From: Acanthopleura granulata
Taxonomy: Eukaryota; Mollusca; Polyplacophora; Chitonida; Chitonidae
Length of the DNA stretch: 64,000 nt
Direction of reading: 5' to 3'
Assembly (NCBI GenBank): GCA_016165875.1
Contig: JABBOT010000014.1
Location: 15,916,931-15,980,930 of the forward strand
The notes under the pieces are model-generated. The model did not search any database, was not told where the DNA came from, and saw nothing but the letters and a program-made list of their open reading frames with translations. Shown piece by piece: positions 1-11,907 of the stretch (its first letter is position 1; each line of letters opens with the position of its first letter). The translations under genes were made by a program, and so were the position numbers.

Positions 1-396
1 GACACAATTAATTTCCTTCATTCAGATTGCTTTTGCCAACTTTTTAAAGTTGGCCCATTTTAAAAGTTTGATAACTTAATGAGTGAAAGACTTAAGCTTT
101 AGATTTGGCAGTGATTTCAATAAAGTTATGCAGGTTGGTTTAAAAAATACAACTAGTTGAAGTATTAATCAGTGTTACCTTTATGTCTAATTCCCAAAGT
201 AGCTTACTCATTGTTATAAGCTTTTTTCAAAGCTTTGCCTGTTTTGGAATATTTTACAGCAACATGATAAATTATGCAAAACATGTAGATTTATGGGTGA
301 AATATTTTTGATACATATTCAAAATGCAATTTAAAGGGATATAAGTGAAAATCTTGTAAATCTTTCACATTAACTGTGTCTTCTTTCTTATGATAG
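1..396. other. AT-rich sequence left of the first exon, no gene seen
   Basis: Sequence rich in A and T with short T runs. It looks like intron of the gene whose exons follow. A pyrimidine-rich stretch before 396 ends in TGATAG and would serve as the 3' splice site of the next exon. No reading frame of note was found on either strand. Confidence 0.4.
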
Positions 397-1098
397 ATGT
401 GACAAATAGCCACTGTGAAGAGAGAGATAAGCAAGGAAATCGTTCAGAAAAAATGGTGGTCCAAAAGAAGGGTAACATTTTTGTCTGTATTGTACAAGTG
501 TGGTGCTGTGTTCTGTGTCAGTCCTCTTGCGAGGAACTAAAAATAATGGTCTAACACTGCAGCATTTTTATGTCTTTAACACCCTCATGGAGAACACAGT
601 GATGTTCTCTTACTTCTAATTATGTATGTGACATCCAATTGTAGCAATTATACTCTGATAAAAAAAATTCAAATACTACATGTTGCAACTGATGGTTTCT
701 GATATCTTTTTACAGTATATATGAGAATGAAAAAGTCTTCATGAAGTTCATCCCTTATTTGAATCCAGCTCTCTCTGTGGCTAATAATCAGGAAGTTTGT
801 GAGATATATAATTTGCGCTCTTGTACCATGAGCACAGTGTTACACACCAATCAATAAATAAATCATTTCTTCAATCACAGATTTTACATTTTTTCATTTC
901 AGTTGTAGCCAAAGCACGTGTGGGCTGGTCGTCAGCCAGCATAGATTTGCTTAAAGAATTTTCCTGTCCTTTGCTGAGAAATATCCTTCAACAGCTGAAA
1001 TTGAATCTGCTCAGAAGAAGTACCCAATTCTCAAAAGTAGAACACTAGCCCAACTTAAAGCCAAACTTCAGCATTTGAGGAAACTTAGTAAGGAATAA
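397..1098 (+). CDS. 3' end of an unidentified gene: two exons, last one frameshifted
   Basis: Two exons can be read. Exon 397-471 follows a TAG acceptor and ends before GTAACA; it encodes 24 residues of charged sequence ending MVVQKK, with one base left over. Exon 903-1098 follows a long pyrimidine tract ending TTTCAG. It joins in phase and reads VVAKARVGWSSASIDLLKEF. At the T4 run (959-962) the frame must move by one base; after that it reads KYPSTAEIESAQKKYPIL and on to LRKLSKE and a TAA at 1096-1098. The pattern (Trp, LLKEF, YPS..EI, Lys-rich end) resembles a small Myb/SANT-like helical domain found at the C-terminus of many invertebrate and fish proteins; that link is from memory and is weak. 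The frameshift is either a decayed gene or a base missing from the assembly. Without the shift the frame ends at 1048. The 472-902 intron holds nothing else recognisable. Confidence 0.5.
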
Positions 1099-1224
1099 TT
1101 CCAGAGATGATTATGAGATCCATTTGTTGTAAGTAGTTGTGGGATATATGCGCAGATCATTGGTGAGATATGTTAACAGATGAAGTGATGGGCTGTACAT
1201 TATGGGTGTTGTGGACTACATGCT

Positions 1225-1570
1225 TAGGCATACTGTGCACTTACAGACCTTTGACACTGATTATATATTATCCTGCACTGTTGATTTTTCTTGATGTTGG
1301 TATAATTAAGAATAATGATCAGTTTACTCTTTGTGAAATGCTAAAGTTAATAGTGAAATGTAAATTATATTTCTGATTGTAATATGTCAGTAAATTTTGA
1401 TATCAAAATGATGTTTGTTTTTGCTCATGGAATAATCATACAAGAATGTTGTACTGTACTTGTGGTCCTGTACATTGAGCATTGTATATCATACAGTGTT
1501 GACTGAGGTTTCTAAGGTGGTGTAATTCATACACTGTACATGTACATACAGTTGACAGTTTAAGATGCAC
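1225..1570. repeat. Direct repeat, first copy (partner 2348-2640)
   Basis: This stretch, from ACTGTGCACTTACAGACC to the TACATACAGTTGACAG region, matches 2348-2640 with scattered changes and short gaps. Shared landmarks are AATATGTCAGTAAAT and GGTATATCAT/TGTATATCAT followed by CAGTGTTGA. Each copy sits directly to the left of a GTGTATACCTG-type minisatellite, so the whole unit (about 1.1 kb) seems to have been duplicated with its satellite. There is no convincing coding capacity. Confidence 0.6.
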
Positions 1571-1974
1571 ATGCGTGTACATGTACAAGTATGTGTGCAG
1601 TTGACTGTCCTGCCTAGATTTGAGAATGTCGTTTCAGGGTAGTGCGGTAGACATTTGGTCATATATTCCATTGACAGTTGTGGGCATGCAGGCCATTGAC
1701 ATTAACATATATATATGTACAGTTTACATTACATGTAGATTGGGTACATGTGCTGTTGACGGATACAAGGTGTATTAATGCTGTTGGCAGGTACATTAGG
1801 GTGTATAGTCAAGTACATGTAATATTACTACATGCTGCACAATGTATGCACCCCATACACAACTGTCTATGCCCGGTTAAAAATTATGGTGTGTAGATCT
1901 GATTCTGATTGACAGTAGCGAGTCTGATTGACAACAGTGATATGTATACAGTAATTTTTTGATGATTACAGACC

Positions 1975-2330
1975 TGGTTGAGAAGAGAGGGGTATATTTC
2001 TGGTTGAGAACTGAGGGGTGTACACCTGGTTGAGAACTGAGAGGTGTATACCTTGTTGAGAACTGAGGGGTGTACACCTGGTTGAGAACTGAGGGGTGTA
2101 TACCTTGTTGAGAACTGAGAGGTGTATACCTTGTTGAGAACTGAGAGGTGTATACCTTGTTGAGAACTGAGGGGTGTATGCCTGGTTGATGATGAAGTGT
2201 ATGAAGTGTAGTAACCTGGTGGAAAGTAAGTACCTGATCACTAATTGTGGGGTGTATACATACCTGGTGGGCAATTGTGTATGGGGTGTATACCTTGTGG
2301 ACAGTTGTGGTGTGTACTTGTTTCGAGAGT
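1975..2330. repeat. 26-bp minisatellite
   Basis: About eight near-identical tandem units of the type TTGAGAACTGAGGGGTGTAT plus ACCTGG or ACCTTG, regular to about 2180, then looser units to 2330. The related block at 2630-3990 shares the GGTGTATACCTGGT core, so both arrays derive from one ancestral unit. Open frames on the minus strand here are by-products of the periodicity. Confidence 0.85.
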
Positions 2331-2347
2331 GACTAACTTGAGAAATA

Positions 2348-2640
2348 ATACTGTGCACTTAAAGACCTTCACTAAAGTATTGTAGGTTGGTTTTTCTTGC
2401 TATTGATTTGGTGATTAGTTTACCTGCCTAAAATGCTGAAGTTAAAGGTGAAATTTAAATTGCTGTTCTGAAAGTAATATGTCAGTAAATATTGCTCTTA
2501 AAATCATATTTTTATTTGCTCCTGGGATAAGCATGCAACGTTATACGTTAGTATGGTATATCATGCAGTGTTGATTGAGTTTTGTAACATGGTGTATTTC
2601 ATACATGTACGTACACCTGACAGTTCAAGGTGTATATACC
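2348..2640. repeat. Direct repeat, second copy (partner 1225-1570)
   Basis: Second copy of the non-satellite part of the compound repeat. It begins ACTGTGCACTTAAAGACC and runs into the large minisatellite on its right. Confidence 0.6.
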
Positions 2641-3990
2641 TGGTTGGAATTTGTGCAGTGTATACCGGATGGACAGTTGTGGGTTGTATACCTGGTGGAT
2701 AGTTGTGTGGTGTATATGTGGTGGACAGTTGTGTGGTGTATATCTGGTGGACAGTTGTGGGGTGTATACATGGACAGCTGTGGATTGTATGCCTGGTGGA
2801 CAGTTGTGTAGTGTATACCTGGCGGACAGTTGTGGATTGTATACCTGGTCAACTGTTGTGTGGTGTATACCTGGTGGATAGTTGTGGGGTGTATACCTGG
2901 TGGACAGTTGTGCGGTGTATACCTGGTGGATAGTTGTGTACAGTTCTGTATGGGGTGTATACCTGGTGGACAGTTATATATGGGGTGTATGCCTGGTGGA
3001 CAGCTATGTATGGGGTGTATGCCTGGTGGACAGTTGTGTATGGGGTGAAGAGTATCGTGTGGGGTGAAGAGTTGGGTATGGGGTGTATGCCTGGTGAAGA
3101 GTTGGGTGTGTGGTGTATGCCTGGTGGACAGTTGTGTAATGGGTGTATGCCTGGTGGACAGTTGTGTATGGAGTGAAGGGTTGGGTATGAGGTGTATGCC
3201 TGGTGGACAGTTGTGTATGGTGTGTATGGCTGGTTAACAATTGTGTATGGGGTTTATGCCTGATTGACAGTTGTGTATGGGGTGTATGCCTGGTGAACAG
3301 TTGTGTATGGGGTGTATGCCTGGTGGACAGTTGTGCGGTGTATACCTGGTGGATAGTTGTGGGGTGTATACATGGACATCTGTGGATTGTATGCCTGGTG
3401 GACAGTTGGGTATGTCGTGTATGCCTGGTGGACAGTTATGTATGGGGTGTATGCCTGGTGGACAGTTGTGGGGTGTATACATGGTGGATAGTTGTGGGGT
3501 GTATACATGGACAGCTGGGGATTGTATGCCAGGTGGACAGTTGTTGGGTGTATACATGGTGGACAGTTGTGCGGTGTATACCTGGTGGACAGTTGTGTAC
3601 AGTTCTGTATGGGGTGTATGCCTGGTGGAGATTGTGTATGGGGTGAAGAGTATCGTGTGGGGTGAAGAGTTGGGTATGGGGTGTATGCCTGGTGGACAGT
3701 TGTGTAATGGGTGTATGCCTGGTGGACAGTTGTGTATGGAGTGAAGAGTTGGGTATGAGGTGTATGCCTGGTGGACAGTTGTGTATGGGGTGTATGCCTG
3801 GTGGACAGTTGTGTATGGGGTTTATGCCTGGTTTACAGTTGTCTATGGGGTTTATGCCTGGTTTACAGTTGTGTATGGGGTGTATGCCTGGTGAACAGTT
3901 GTGTATGGGGTGTATGCCTGGTGGACAGTTGTGTATGGGGTGTATGCCTGGTGGGCAGTTGTGTATGGGGTGTGTGCCCAGTGAAGTGGC
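2630..3990. repeat. Large 26/30-bp minisatellite with higher-order structure
   Basis: Around 45 tandem units. One unit type is 26 bp (GTGGACAGTTGTGGGGTGTA plus TACCTG). The other is 30 bp and differs by an extra TATG (GTGGACAGTTGTGTATGGGG plus TGTATGCCTG). A variant block containing GTGAAGAGTATCGTGTGGGG occurs twice (about 3040-3090 and 3640-3690), showing that a segment of roughly 600 bp was itself duplicated. Because 30 is a multiple of three, long repetitive reading frames appear in several frames and on both strands; they are not evidence for protein coding. The array ends near a short (AT)n tract at 3994-4010. Confidence 0.9.
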
Positions 3991-4010
3991 ATAGTATATA
4001 TATATATATA

Positions 4011-6304
4011 TGCATTGAGCAAGGATTACAAATGCTGCGGTACTCTGGCTGAAGTGTTCACAAATTTGTCCAAACCAGGTGTCCGCTCGACTTGACAGTG
4101 AAGTTGTTCTATTACCCTCCCTCTACACAATAGTTTTCTGTAGTTTTCTATCCTATCAGCAGACGGAAGATTCTAGATGCAAGGGATGTTATGTTGGTTG
4201 ATTTTATTTCACTGACAGAGCATATAACCTGGGGTGTACCTCTTATTTCTTTAACTTAACTTGCATATTTTCCACATTTTTCCACAAGTAAATGAGATGG
4301 ATGAAAGAGCCAAGCTAGTCTTGGTTACATAACAGCTATAGCATGACCGCCGTTGTGGTAGAACATAGCAGTGTGTTGAGCATAGCCTTGCGAGTCCCTG
4401 TGAGAGCTTGTGCAACTGGCTCTTCCATCAGTTACACTCCCTCAGGCGGGAAGATACAAAATTTGGAGATAAAAGCAGAAGTTCTTGAAACAAATGTGGT
4501 CTGAATTTTAAAAGAGGGCCGGTAGAATAAACTTGTACACTATGAAATTGGAAAATTATGAACAAAATGTTCACTGCAAGGACCAGAAGTAATGATTTTA
4601 TCCCACTCCTCCCCGCTCTCCACAGTTCTGTGGCAGAGGTGAAGTGCAATAGCCTCTCTGCTTGGTGAACTTAGAAAGTAGCCTGGGTTAACATTGTTGA
4701 GTTGTGAGGCCACGATCTTGTACAAGATGGAAACTAAGGTTTTTGTTTTTGTTTTTTTGTTTGTTTTTTTTTTGTTTTTGTCTTTTGTGCATGCTTGCAT
4801 AAACCATTATACTGGGGTGGGTTAGGAGTTCCCAAGGCCTGGCCCATTTGCATTATTTTTATGAGTATGTTTTGGGGGGTTTTTTTTCACATTCGGTGAT
4901 ATGACAACACATAATTTACTGTAATTTTAATGACTCGTAACTGACATCATTGCATTTCCGTATGTAATTGTGCCTTAGCAATAGTGTTAGAGGGCGTGCA
5001 AGCTGTTATTATTTCAGCATTTACATGAACAGTCAGCAGAAAGCTTCAACTTTACCGGATTGACCTTAGGCCGTATTTTACTGGTTACGTGTGTCCATTT
5101 GCCAACTATATCAGACTTTTGGTGGCTGCTCTGGATTTTCTCTCTGTGCTGTAGTACTCTATATAGGGTTGGTATGGGAGAGGAGGGAGGTTGTTGGCAT
5201 TTATTTGACAGGTGCTTTAGGCCCGTGACACTTGATTTCCTTGCTTGTAGTCATAATATTTTGAACAGTTGGTAGGGGCGGCGGAACAAGAATTGAAAGT
5301 GCAAGTTAACAATCTTGACAAACTGTGTAAAAATAATTGAATGAGATCGATATATTTCAACAGCTACAATCAAAGCGAATCTCATACAGATGCACAATAT
5401 TGATTAACGACAAGATATTAAGTGTCTCGTGCGGTTCGCTATTCTGAAAATTGCATAAATTGAAGCTCGGTAAACTTCGGAGCATATTACCCAATTCAAC
5501 ATCACCCGACTGTTGCACTGGGGTGCTAAATCTTCATCTATGCGCAATAATGACGAGACTTGACAGGAGTTCCACCCGTTACGTGAATGTCGGTTCAGTC
5601 CAAAGTGCCATGTCCTTCGGCGACTAGAAACAACTGTGTACAACCAGTTGAGTTTAGTTGATACTATATCCGTCCAAAGTTATTACACACTTCCTTTAAG
5701 TTAGTTCTTTAATAGCTTACGTTGATTTTCCTGCGATTATTGACTTGGGACCCGTTGCATATATCTAGCGCAATGTTGCCTTATGCGTATTTACAATGGT
5801 ACATAGGGCGTATTTTTTCACTATATGTTTATACCACGCAAGTGAGGCTGGCGACATGATGCAGCATGTTAAAAAACGGGCCCCTTAGGAAACATTCATT
5901 CTGAATGACGTTTATTAGAAAAACGTCTGTTACTGAGTCTAGGTTTCGACACACTACAACTTCACACTGTAAAACACAAAACACTTGTTAATACTACAAG
6001 ACCTTGTATCAAGGTCGCCTATGATTATACCATAGCTATACCCTACCTATACATTATAAAAAACGAAGGTTGGAGACGCCCACCCGCCTACCCCCACCTT
6101 GACCCAGCCGAATGAACTCGAAATAAAACTGTCTGCAGCCAATTCTGACATAGATCCCCTGTACTGGATGCTGTCCAGCATTTTTTGTCGTTCATATGCC
6201 CAGTTGACCCTTAATTTCCCCATAAATGGCCGCACCTTGCCTAAAACGGGGATTAGACCACTTGACTTGTAAATCAGAGTGATTAGTATTCCATAATGCA
6301 CCTT
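4011..6304. other. Gene-poor stretch, no supported feature except a T-rich tract
   Basis: No reading frame above about 90 codons and no recognisable domain was seen. The only structure is low-complexity T/G sequence (T runs split by single G) at about 4738-4786, plus a T run near 4878. Introns or regulatory DNA cannot be excluded. Confidence 0.4.
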
Positions 6305-6372
6305 CATTGAGATGGTTGGCTCTGCTCGGATTCCTCCCACCATTATGGTGACCCACGTCGTATAAGTGGAAA
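6305..6372 (+). mobile_element. SINE fragment (central part)
   Basis: Matches the conserved core of the tRNA-derived SINE in forward orientation: GGCTCTGCTCGG, TTCCTCCCACCATTATGGTG, and CGTCGTATAAGTGGAAAT. Both the tRNA-like head and the AAAT tail are missing. It abuts an oppositely oriented copy that starts about 10 bp downstream. Confidence 0.65.
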
Positions 6373-6382
6373 TGGAGATTTG

Positions 6383-6607
6383 AGTTTAACGCCGTACTCA
6401 AGAATATTTCACTTATACGACTGCGGTCCGCATTATGGACGGAGGAGACCATCATCCGCAGCTAAGTTGCTGGCAGACCTTCCCACGCAAGGCCAAAGAG
6501 GAAGCCAGCTTAGACTGGACTTGAACTCAACGCGGCCGCATTGGTGAGAGGCACCGAGGTCATTACTCTGCACTAGCGAGCTAAATCCCTCGACCACGGA
6601 AGCCCCC
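6383..6607 (-). mobile_element. tRNA-derived SINE, nearly full length
   Basis: Read on the minus strand it begins GGGGGCTTCCGTGGTCGAGG (an A-box-like TGGTCGAGGG), carries a B-box-like GAGTTCAAGTCC, then the conserved core (CTTCC...GGTCTGCCAGCAACTTAGC, CCGCAGTCGTATAAGTGAAA) and ends GTACGGCGTTAAACTC. It belongs to the same family as the copies at 11509, 13990, 15279, 21190, 25452, 44263, 47748 and 60995. It is non-autonomous and would have relied on a LINE for mobility. Confidence 0.8.
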
Positions 6608-7788
6608 AATAAATGATTTATCGATATCGTTAAATATTCAGCAGTATTTCATGTGAAACAGACCATAGCTTAATATGAGCTCAGTGAATCTGTTGCGATT
6701 CAGCCCTAACAGGCGTAAGTTCATCAATAAGCACTCGTGCATGTAAAATAGGCACAAATTTTCAAGAAAATTCTGATATAAGGCCACTGACGTGGCTGCG
6801 TCAGTGAACACCTGTAAATTATTTGATAACTATTATGAACGTGATGATACAATAATAAAACTATTTGGGGAGACGAATCGGACTTCGTGAAGTTCGTGCC
6901 AGGCAATTAAAGCACAACCGGGTTACACAGATGTTGCGTTTTGGTGGAGTTCAATAGTGCGATGGTGGCAATGGCCTTTCATACACGGTTAATTTTGATG
7001 TTTAACTTACAAACATATTTATGCATCATATTTTAATCACTTGGAGATTATAGCAGTGTAATATAGACATATATATATATGTCTTAGACATCATGTTTAA
7101 TACTTAAATATATCTGTATATTTATTAAACACACTTGTTTTGAAGTTAAAAGCATTAGCGTTGCGGAGTTGGTCATTTTACAGAGTACCTGCTGTGTTAT
7201 TATGAATACGGTTTCCGTGAATTGTTCCAAAGCATATGTTTGATTCTGAGTTACAGTCTGTTTGATTTGCAAGAAAGTGTTCTGCAAACTTTGTGTACCT
7301 TTTCGTCGTGCATAAACTTCCTTTTCAGTTGAAGACCTTCCTCAAGCTAGGAAATCCTGATATTAAGGGAATACTTACCATTCTGTTCGACTTTCTGGTA
7401 TCAATAAAGTACACCTTCCTCGGATCCTAGAAGACTGTTCTGGACGTCCTCTAATGCAGAACGACATTTCACTAAATTAGAACTGAACAGAGGACACTTG
7501 GACCCCGTTAAGAGTCAGCATAGATCAGTCATCTATATATCTCATATCTGCACACATCTGCTGTTCCTACGTGTCTTATGAACTCTGACATGATGAGACA
7601 ACATCTGGTTATAACTTATATTAGCTGGACGTGAAAAGCGGGACGGCCAAAGCCTCCAAGTGCTACCATAATTCCTTTTTTCATATTTAACCGAATAAGA
7701 TGTAAAATAAAATGACCAAACCAAACAAAGCTCTGATGTAAATCGAGGCAGCACCTAAAAATGTTATCCAATGAAACACATTGCTTGA
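6608..7788. other. No supported feature
   Basis: Unique-looking AT-rich sequence with a short (AT) tract at about 7070-7080. No exon with both splice sites and an open frame was convincing, and no known repeat was recognised. Confidence 0.4.
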
Positions 7789-7910
7789 GACTGTGAGGTA
7801 GTTTTCTTTTACCATTCACTTTACAGTCTAGACTGTGAGGTAGTTTTCTTTTACCATTCACTTTACAGTCTAGACTGTGAGGTAGTTTTTTTACCATTCA
7901 CTTTATGTAA
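7789..7910. repeat. Three tandem copies of a 42-bp unit
   Basis: The unit begins GACTGTGAGGTAGTTTTCTT and ends TTTACAGTCTA. Units 7789-7830 and 7831-7872 are identical, and the third (7873-7910) is shortened by loss of a few bases in the T/C run. The identity of the first two units points to a recent expansion. The minus strand reads through as a 14-residue repeat, but nothing suggests it is translated. Confidence 0.9.
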
Positions 7911-9902
7911 CGACAGTTAACAGTGAATTACCTCGTAAGGCGTAATTTGGGCACCTTTTGCAACGATTTGTTACGTGTAACGGTCCGGACGTTTCACATC
8001 ATACAGGTTTGTGTCCTTCTGACCATCAGTTGATTCATATACGACCAATGTAACATCCAACAATTGTGTCACAAATCCCACATCAAACAAAATCTTCTGC
8101 TTTTGATTTGACAGTAATGATCAGGTGAGAGACCTGTATATCTCAATTCCCTGCAGCAGAAGTTACGTGCGACTGATGACTCAACAGGGGGGGAGAACGC
8201 CATGACGTAACAGTCACAATGAGACACAACAACGACACCAACTACCCAACGTTACAAAGGAATGTTGAGACAATACTGTCAATAACGTGATGACGTCATA
8301 AATCCCATATTTCCCTTGATACTCCAAAGCTCCTCAACGCGACAGGAAATTACTGTTTGAAGCTTCTTTTGTTGTTCAAATAACAAATTTCAGTGTAGTT
8401 TTAACGGCCCTCTGCGGGATAAATTCGTTATATGATTAGCCTCGTCCAACATGAAGCTTAATGATCCCATATAGTTTCGTATCACATGAATCAATGCCTA
8501 TGTAACCAATAAAAAGGGATAGTAGCTGTCTCATCATATACAGTATTATCTCAATATCCCCCATACTGCCACGCTGTTCAAAATACACAAATACAGATGC
8601 TGTTTTTCATTTTAGTGTCTAATAAGCAGTCCATGTGTAATTAGTAAAGGCTTGAGTCATTCAAATATTCCTTAGGGATATAGATAGTTGGCAAATGGTC
8701 ACAAGTTACCGGTAAAATCCGACCTTTGTCAGTTTACCTCAGAATTAAGTAAAAGAATGACAGTGATGCTGAATGAAAGTGATTAGACGCAACTGGTTTA
8801 CATTGACTGAAAATGCTACTCGAAAGATCTTTCAAAAGGTTACAATAAAAAATGTTTATGGGAAAGACAATGCGACTTATAAGTCTTCTGATAGCAGTAA
8901 AAAAAATCCATTTATCTCGTGCGAAGAATTTTAATACATAATATGGCTCATTTGTAGTTTAATAAATGAATTAACATTATTCAAGCATGTTTACCACATT
9001 TACTGTGAATTTCGGATTCTGAAAAGAAAGAATTTTCTTCTCTTCTCTGACATTCTTTTACCTGATCAGATGTAATATTTAGCGCGGTTAAGGTTTCACG
9101 TATGTTTTGTGGCATGAGGCCTAGTTCTTCGCCTTAGCCTTTGAGCCACTAAATCTAAATGCGTAGCGTAAGTTGAGAAAGAAACGCGTTGAACTTATAG
9201 AAGCCAGAAAATTAAGAAATAATGGCCTTTGGACTCGTCCAAAAACAATGGACACTTCCCTTTTTTCTGCAGTTATCACAGCGTATACGCAGTGAATGAC
9301 GCCATTATCTCTATTCGAACACATCACCTCACCATATACATATTACATTAATTTTCAATTTTTATTCCTTTCGTATTTTTCAAATTAATACCTGTTCACC
9401 TCTTTATTTTGAAAACATTCATCTTGCTTCGATCGCTCCAAGGGAGAATCCACGTAAAACAACCACAAGTCCGTGTTTTTGTATATGTTGTTGGAACAAA
9501 CTATAGGTGGCAACACTTTCATCACTGAAAGAAATCCTGATATTTCGCCGTTTTATAAAGTATATGAATGATAAAAGTAATCTACCAAGTAAACAAGTTC
9601 AAAGCCCTTCATTTGCGTAGGCAAACAGCATTACAGAATATTATACCTAAAGGTAACCGAACAAGCCCGTATGTTGGGTTACACAAGACATACATGCACT
9701 CGTTGTTGTTTAAAAAGTATATTTAAACACAAACCGCAATTATCCACAGAATAGAATTATCTAAAATTCTTTAGTTTTTAAGGTTGTTCCTAAATAAATT
9801 CGTAACCCTGTCACTGAGTCTTTGATCCTGTTTCCAACCGAATGTCACACTTCGTACCCTCAAATTTAACAGCGTCACGTACATATGTGATCCGGTTGTT
9901 CA
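7911..9902. other. No supported feature
   Basis: AT-rich, apparently unique sequence. It contains GTTACGTGTAACGG-like short palindromes and scattered T/A runs, but no credible exon, RNA gene or transposon end. Confidence 0.4.
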
Positions 9903-9998
9903 AGGGTGTTAGCGACTAACCCTGGGTTAAATCTGGTTAAATTTAGGGGTGTTGAAATTAACCCTGGGTAACCTTAACCCAGGGTTAATTTTAACCCA
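9903..9998. repeat. Palindromic TTAACCC element (MITE-like)
   Basis: The stretch contains repeated TTAACCCTGGGTTAA-type words. Its centre is a perfect hairpin: AAATTAACCCTGGGT (9955-9969), a 7-base loop, then the exact complement ACCCAGGGTTAATTT (9977-9991). A half palindrome CTAACCCTGGGTTAAA lies at about 9916-9931. Such compact inverted sequences are typical of small non-autonomous DNA transposons, but no flanking target duplication could be fixed. Confidence 0.6.
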
Positions 9999-11508
9999 CA
10001 GATGAAAATGATTTAAATGACTGATTTCTAACTTGTTTTACATTGTTTACGACTTCTGTGACAGCAAGAATTTATTTTTATACAAACTATACTGATTTTG
10101 AAAAAATAAATCATATGTGTTTATACAGTCACATGTAATAAATGGTACATGTATAAACAGTGCAGTTGGCATAGCAACAAAAATCAATAAAATGTTGCAA
10201 TTAGTATATCGCAATCATGTTCTGGTCACGGCCCAGAGATTAAGACGCTTGTCTCTCAATCGCTTGGACAAACGACTTGCAGGGACATAATGCCCGGTAT
10301 ATTGATAACGCTTAGTGCTTGACTACTGCACCGGGCATTTATGAATGCGATCGGATTAGATGTCTGCTTTATATCTCTATCAGTGCTGCACCTTCAAACT
10401 TCTTACTCGGTATGTTTATGTTCTAGATCTAATGACAATTCATGCGGGCTATTACGGTGGGCCAATTGTTCTGGATTGCTACTCCATCTTAGTGAGTAGC
10501 TGTCTGGTTTACACTTCAGTTAATACCACACTTACAGGCTTTTTCACTTTAAGATTTTTCACTTTAGGATTTAATGAATATAAAGACATTCCTAAGCAGT
10601 AACCCATGGTTTTCACTGGGCACATGACAATCCCTTAAACTTGATATACAACCCTAATATACGGTTGAGCATGCAGAGCCATATCACCACAATGAAGTAT
10701 AACAATATAGCTCATGGACTGATTTTTATTTTTCATTGTCCAATATATAGTCATGTAATATTTCACAAAACATGATGTAAAACGGTTATAATGTACTTAA
10801 GAAAAGCAACGTTACATTCTATGAGTAATATCCCGCGTTCGCTTTATAACAGCCAACGATAATTTGCAAACGGTCTTGTGTGTTTGATCAACTGTAGTTT
10901 TTATGTGCTTTCTGGTCTGGTCGTTTGTCAAGCAACATCACTATGTTTTGCTCCTAAATTGACCAACAGGTTTAGAGATTGAAAGTACAAACGTACCAGG
11001 TCCAACCTTTGTCAGAATAATAAAACATATGGTGAACGCTCTTGGATGAGATCAAGAAAAGCGGAGAAGCCTCGTTGAACATCTGTTGTCCAAAGCTGGA
11101 AAATCCTAATATCACACCCAACATGATGTACTGTGTTTGTATCATTTTGCAGGTGTGTGATCATATCTCCGACAACAGCTGAGCCAAATATTAGCGCTGC
11201 AACATTTGGGCTGTGGTTGCATGAGTTTCAACATTTGCTTAGAGTTACAATACTTGCACATTCATGCATTGGCTCCTTGAGTTACAGCGTCGGCGTAGTG
11301 CCTAATTGCGTTAAACCATATAAACAGACGTTGCCTTAGTACATATTAAAAAGTGTGCAATAATATTATGTTCTTTGGACCCATTGTTCACTTGCAATGT
11401 ATAAAATATGTGAATGCGGAATGTAGCAATGCTCTCCTCTCGATGCCTTTTGTTTCAATGGGAAAATCCCTATTGAAGTAGTGTTTTTCATCCTGCGACT
11501 GCATTGCT
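9999..11508. other. No supported gene
   Basis: AT-rich sequence. A possible small inverted pair, AATGCCCGG at about 10289 and CCGGGCATT at about 10331, brackets some 40 bp. No open frame longer than 80 codons and no splice-bounded exon was convincing. Confidence 0.35.
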
Positions 11509-11784
11509 GGAGGCCTGCGTGGCCGAGTAGTTAGCATACTAGCTCTACGCAATGACACTGGAGCCTTTCCCAAATACAGTCGCTTTAACTTCAAGTCTAG
11601 CTCATGCTAGCTTCTTATCCAGCCGCCTGTGGAACGCTTTTACCGTCAAGCTGGGGATGGTCGTGGGTTTTTCACGGGATCTGTGTAGCTTCCTCCCACT
11701 ATAATGCTGGACGCCATCATATAAGTGACATATCCTTAAGTACGCCATAAAACTCCAAACAAATAAACAAATTAATTAATTAAT
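11509..11784 (+). mobile_element. tRNA-derived SINE, full length but diverged
   Basis: It starts GGAGGCCTGCGTGGCCGAGT (A-box TGGCCGAGTAG), followed by the B-box-like ACTTCAAGTCT, the core words GATGGTCGTGGG, CTTCCTCCCACTATAATGCT and CATCATATAAGTGA, and an A-rich tail (AACAAATAAACAAATTAATT). It lies about 120 bp downstream of the fucosyltransferase stop codon, so it may fall in the 3' untranslated region or just beyond it. Confidence 0.8.
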
Positions 11785-11907
11785 CTGCGTCGAAGATTTG
11801 TGGACAAACTCGTATAACTCAATACTACAGTTTGGCCTGTTCCCGTCTCCCCGTTAAGCGAGAAATTTAATAATATTGTTTTGCCTAACGGAGCTGTTGT
11901 AAGTATA

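Noticed and set aside
1975..3990. Possible CRISPR-like array
   Set aside because: Units are contiguous minisatellite copies without unique spacers, and the DNA is from an animal genome.
2575..3994. Several overlapping Cys/Gly/Val-rich reading frames of up to 157 codons on both strands
   Set aside because: They arise because the minisatellite units (30 bp, a multiple of three, and 26 bp) repeat without stops; frames exist on both strands at once and have no splice or start context.
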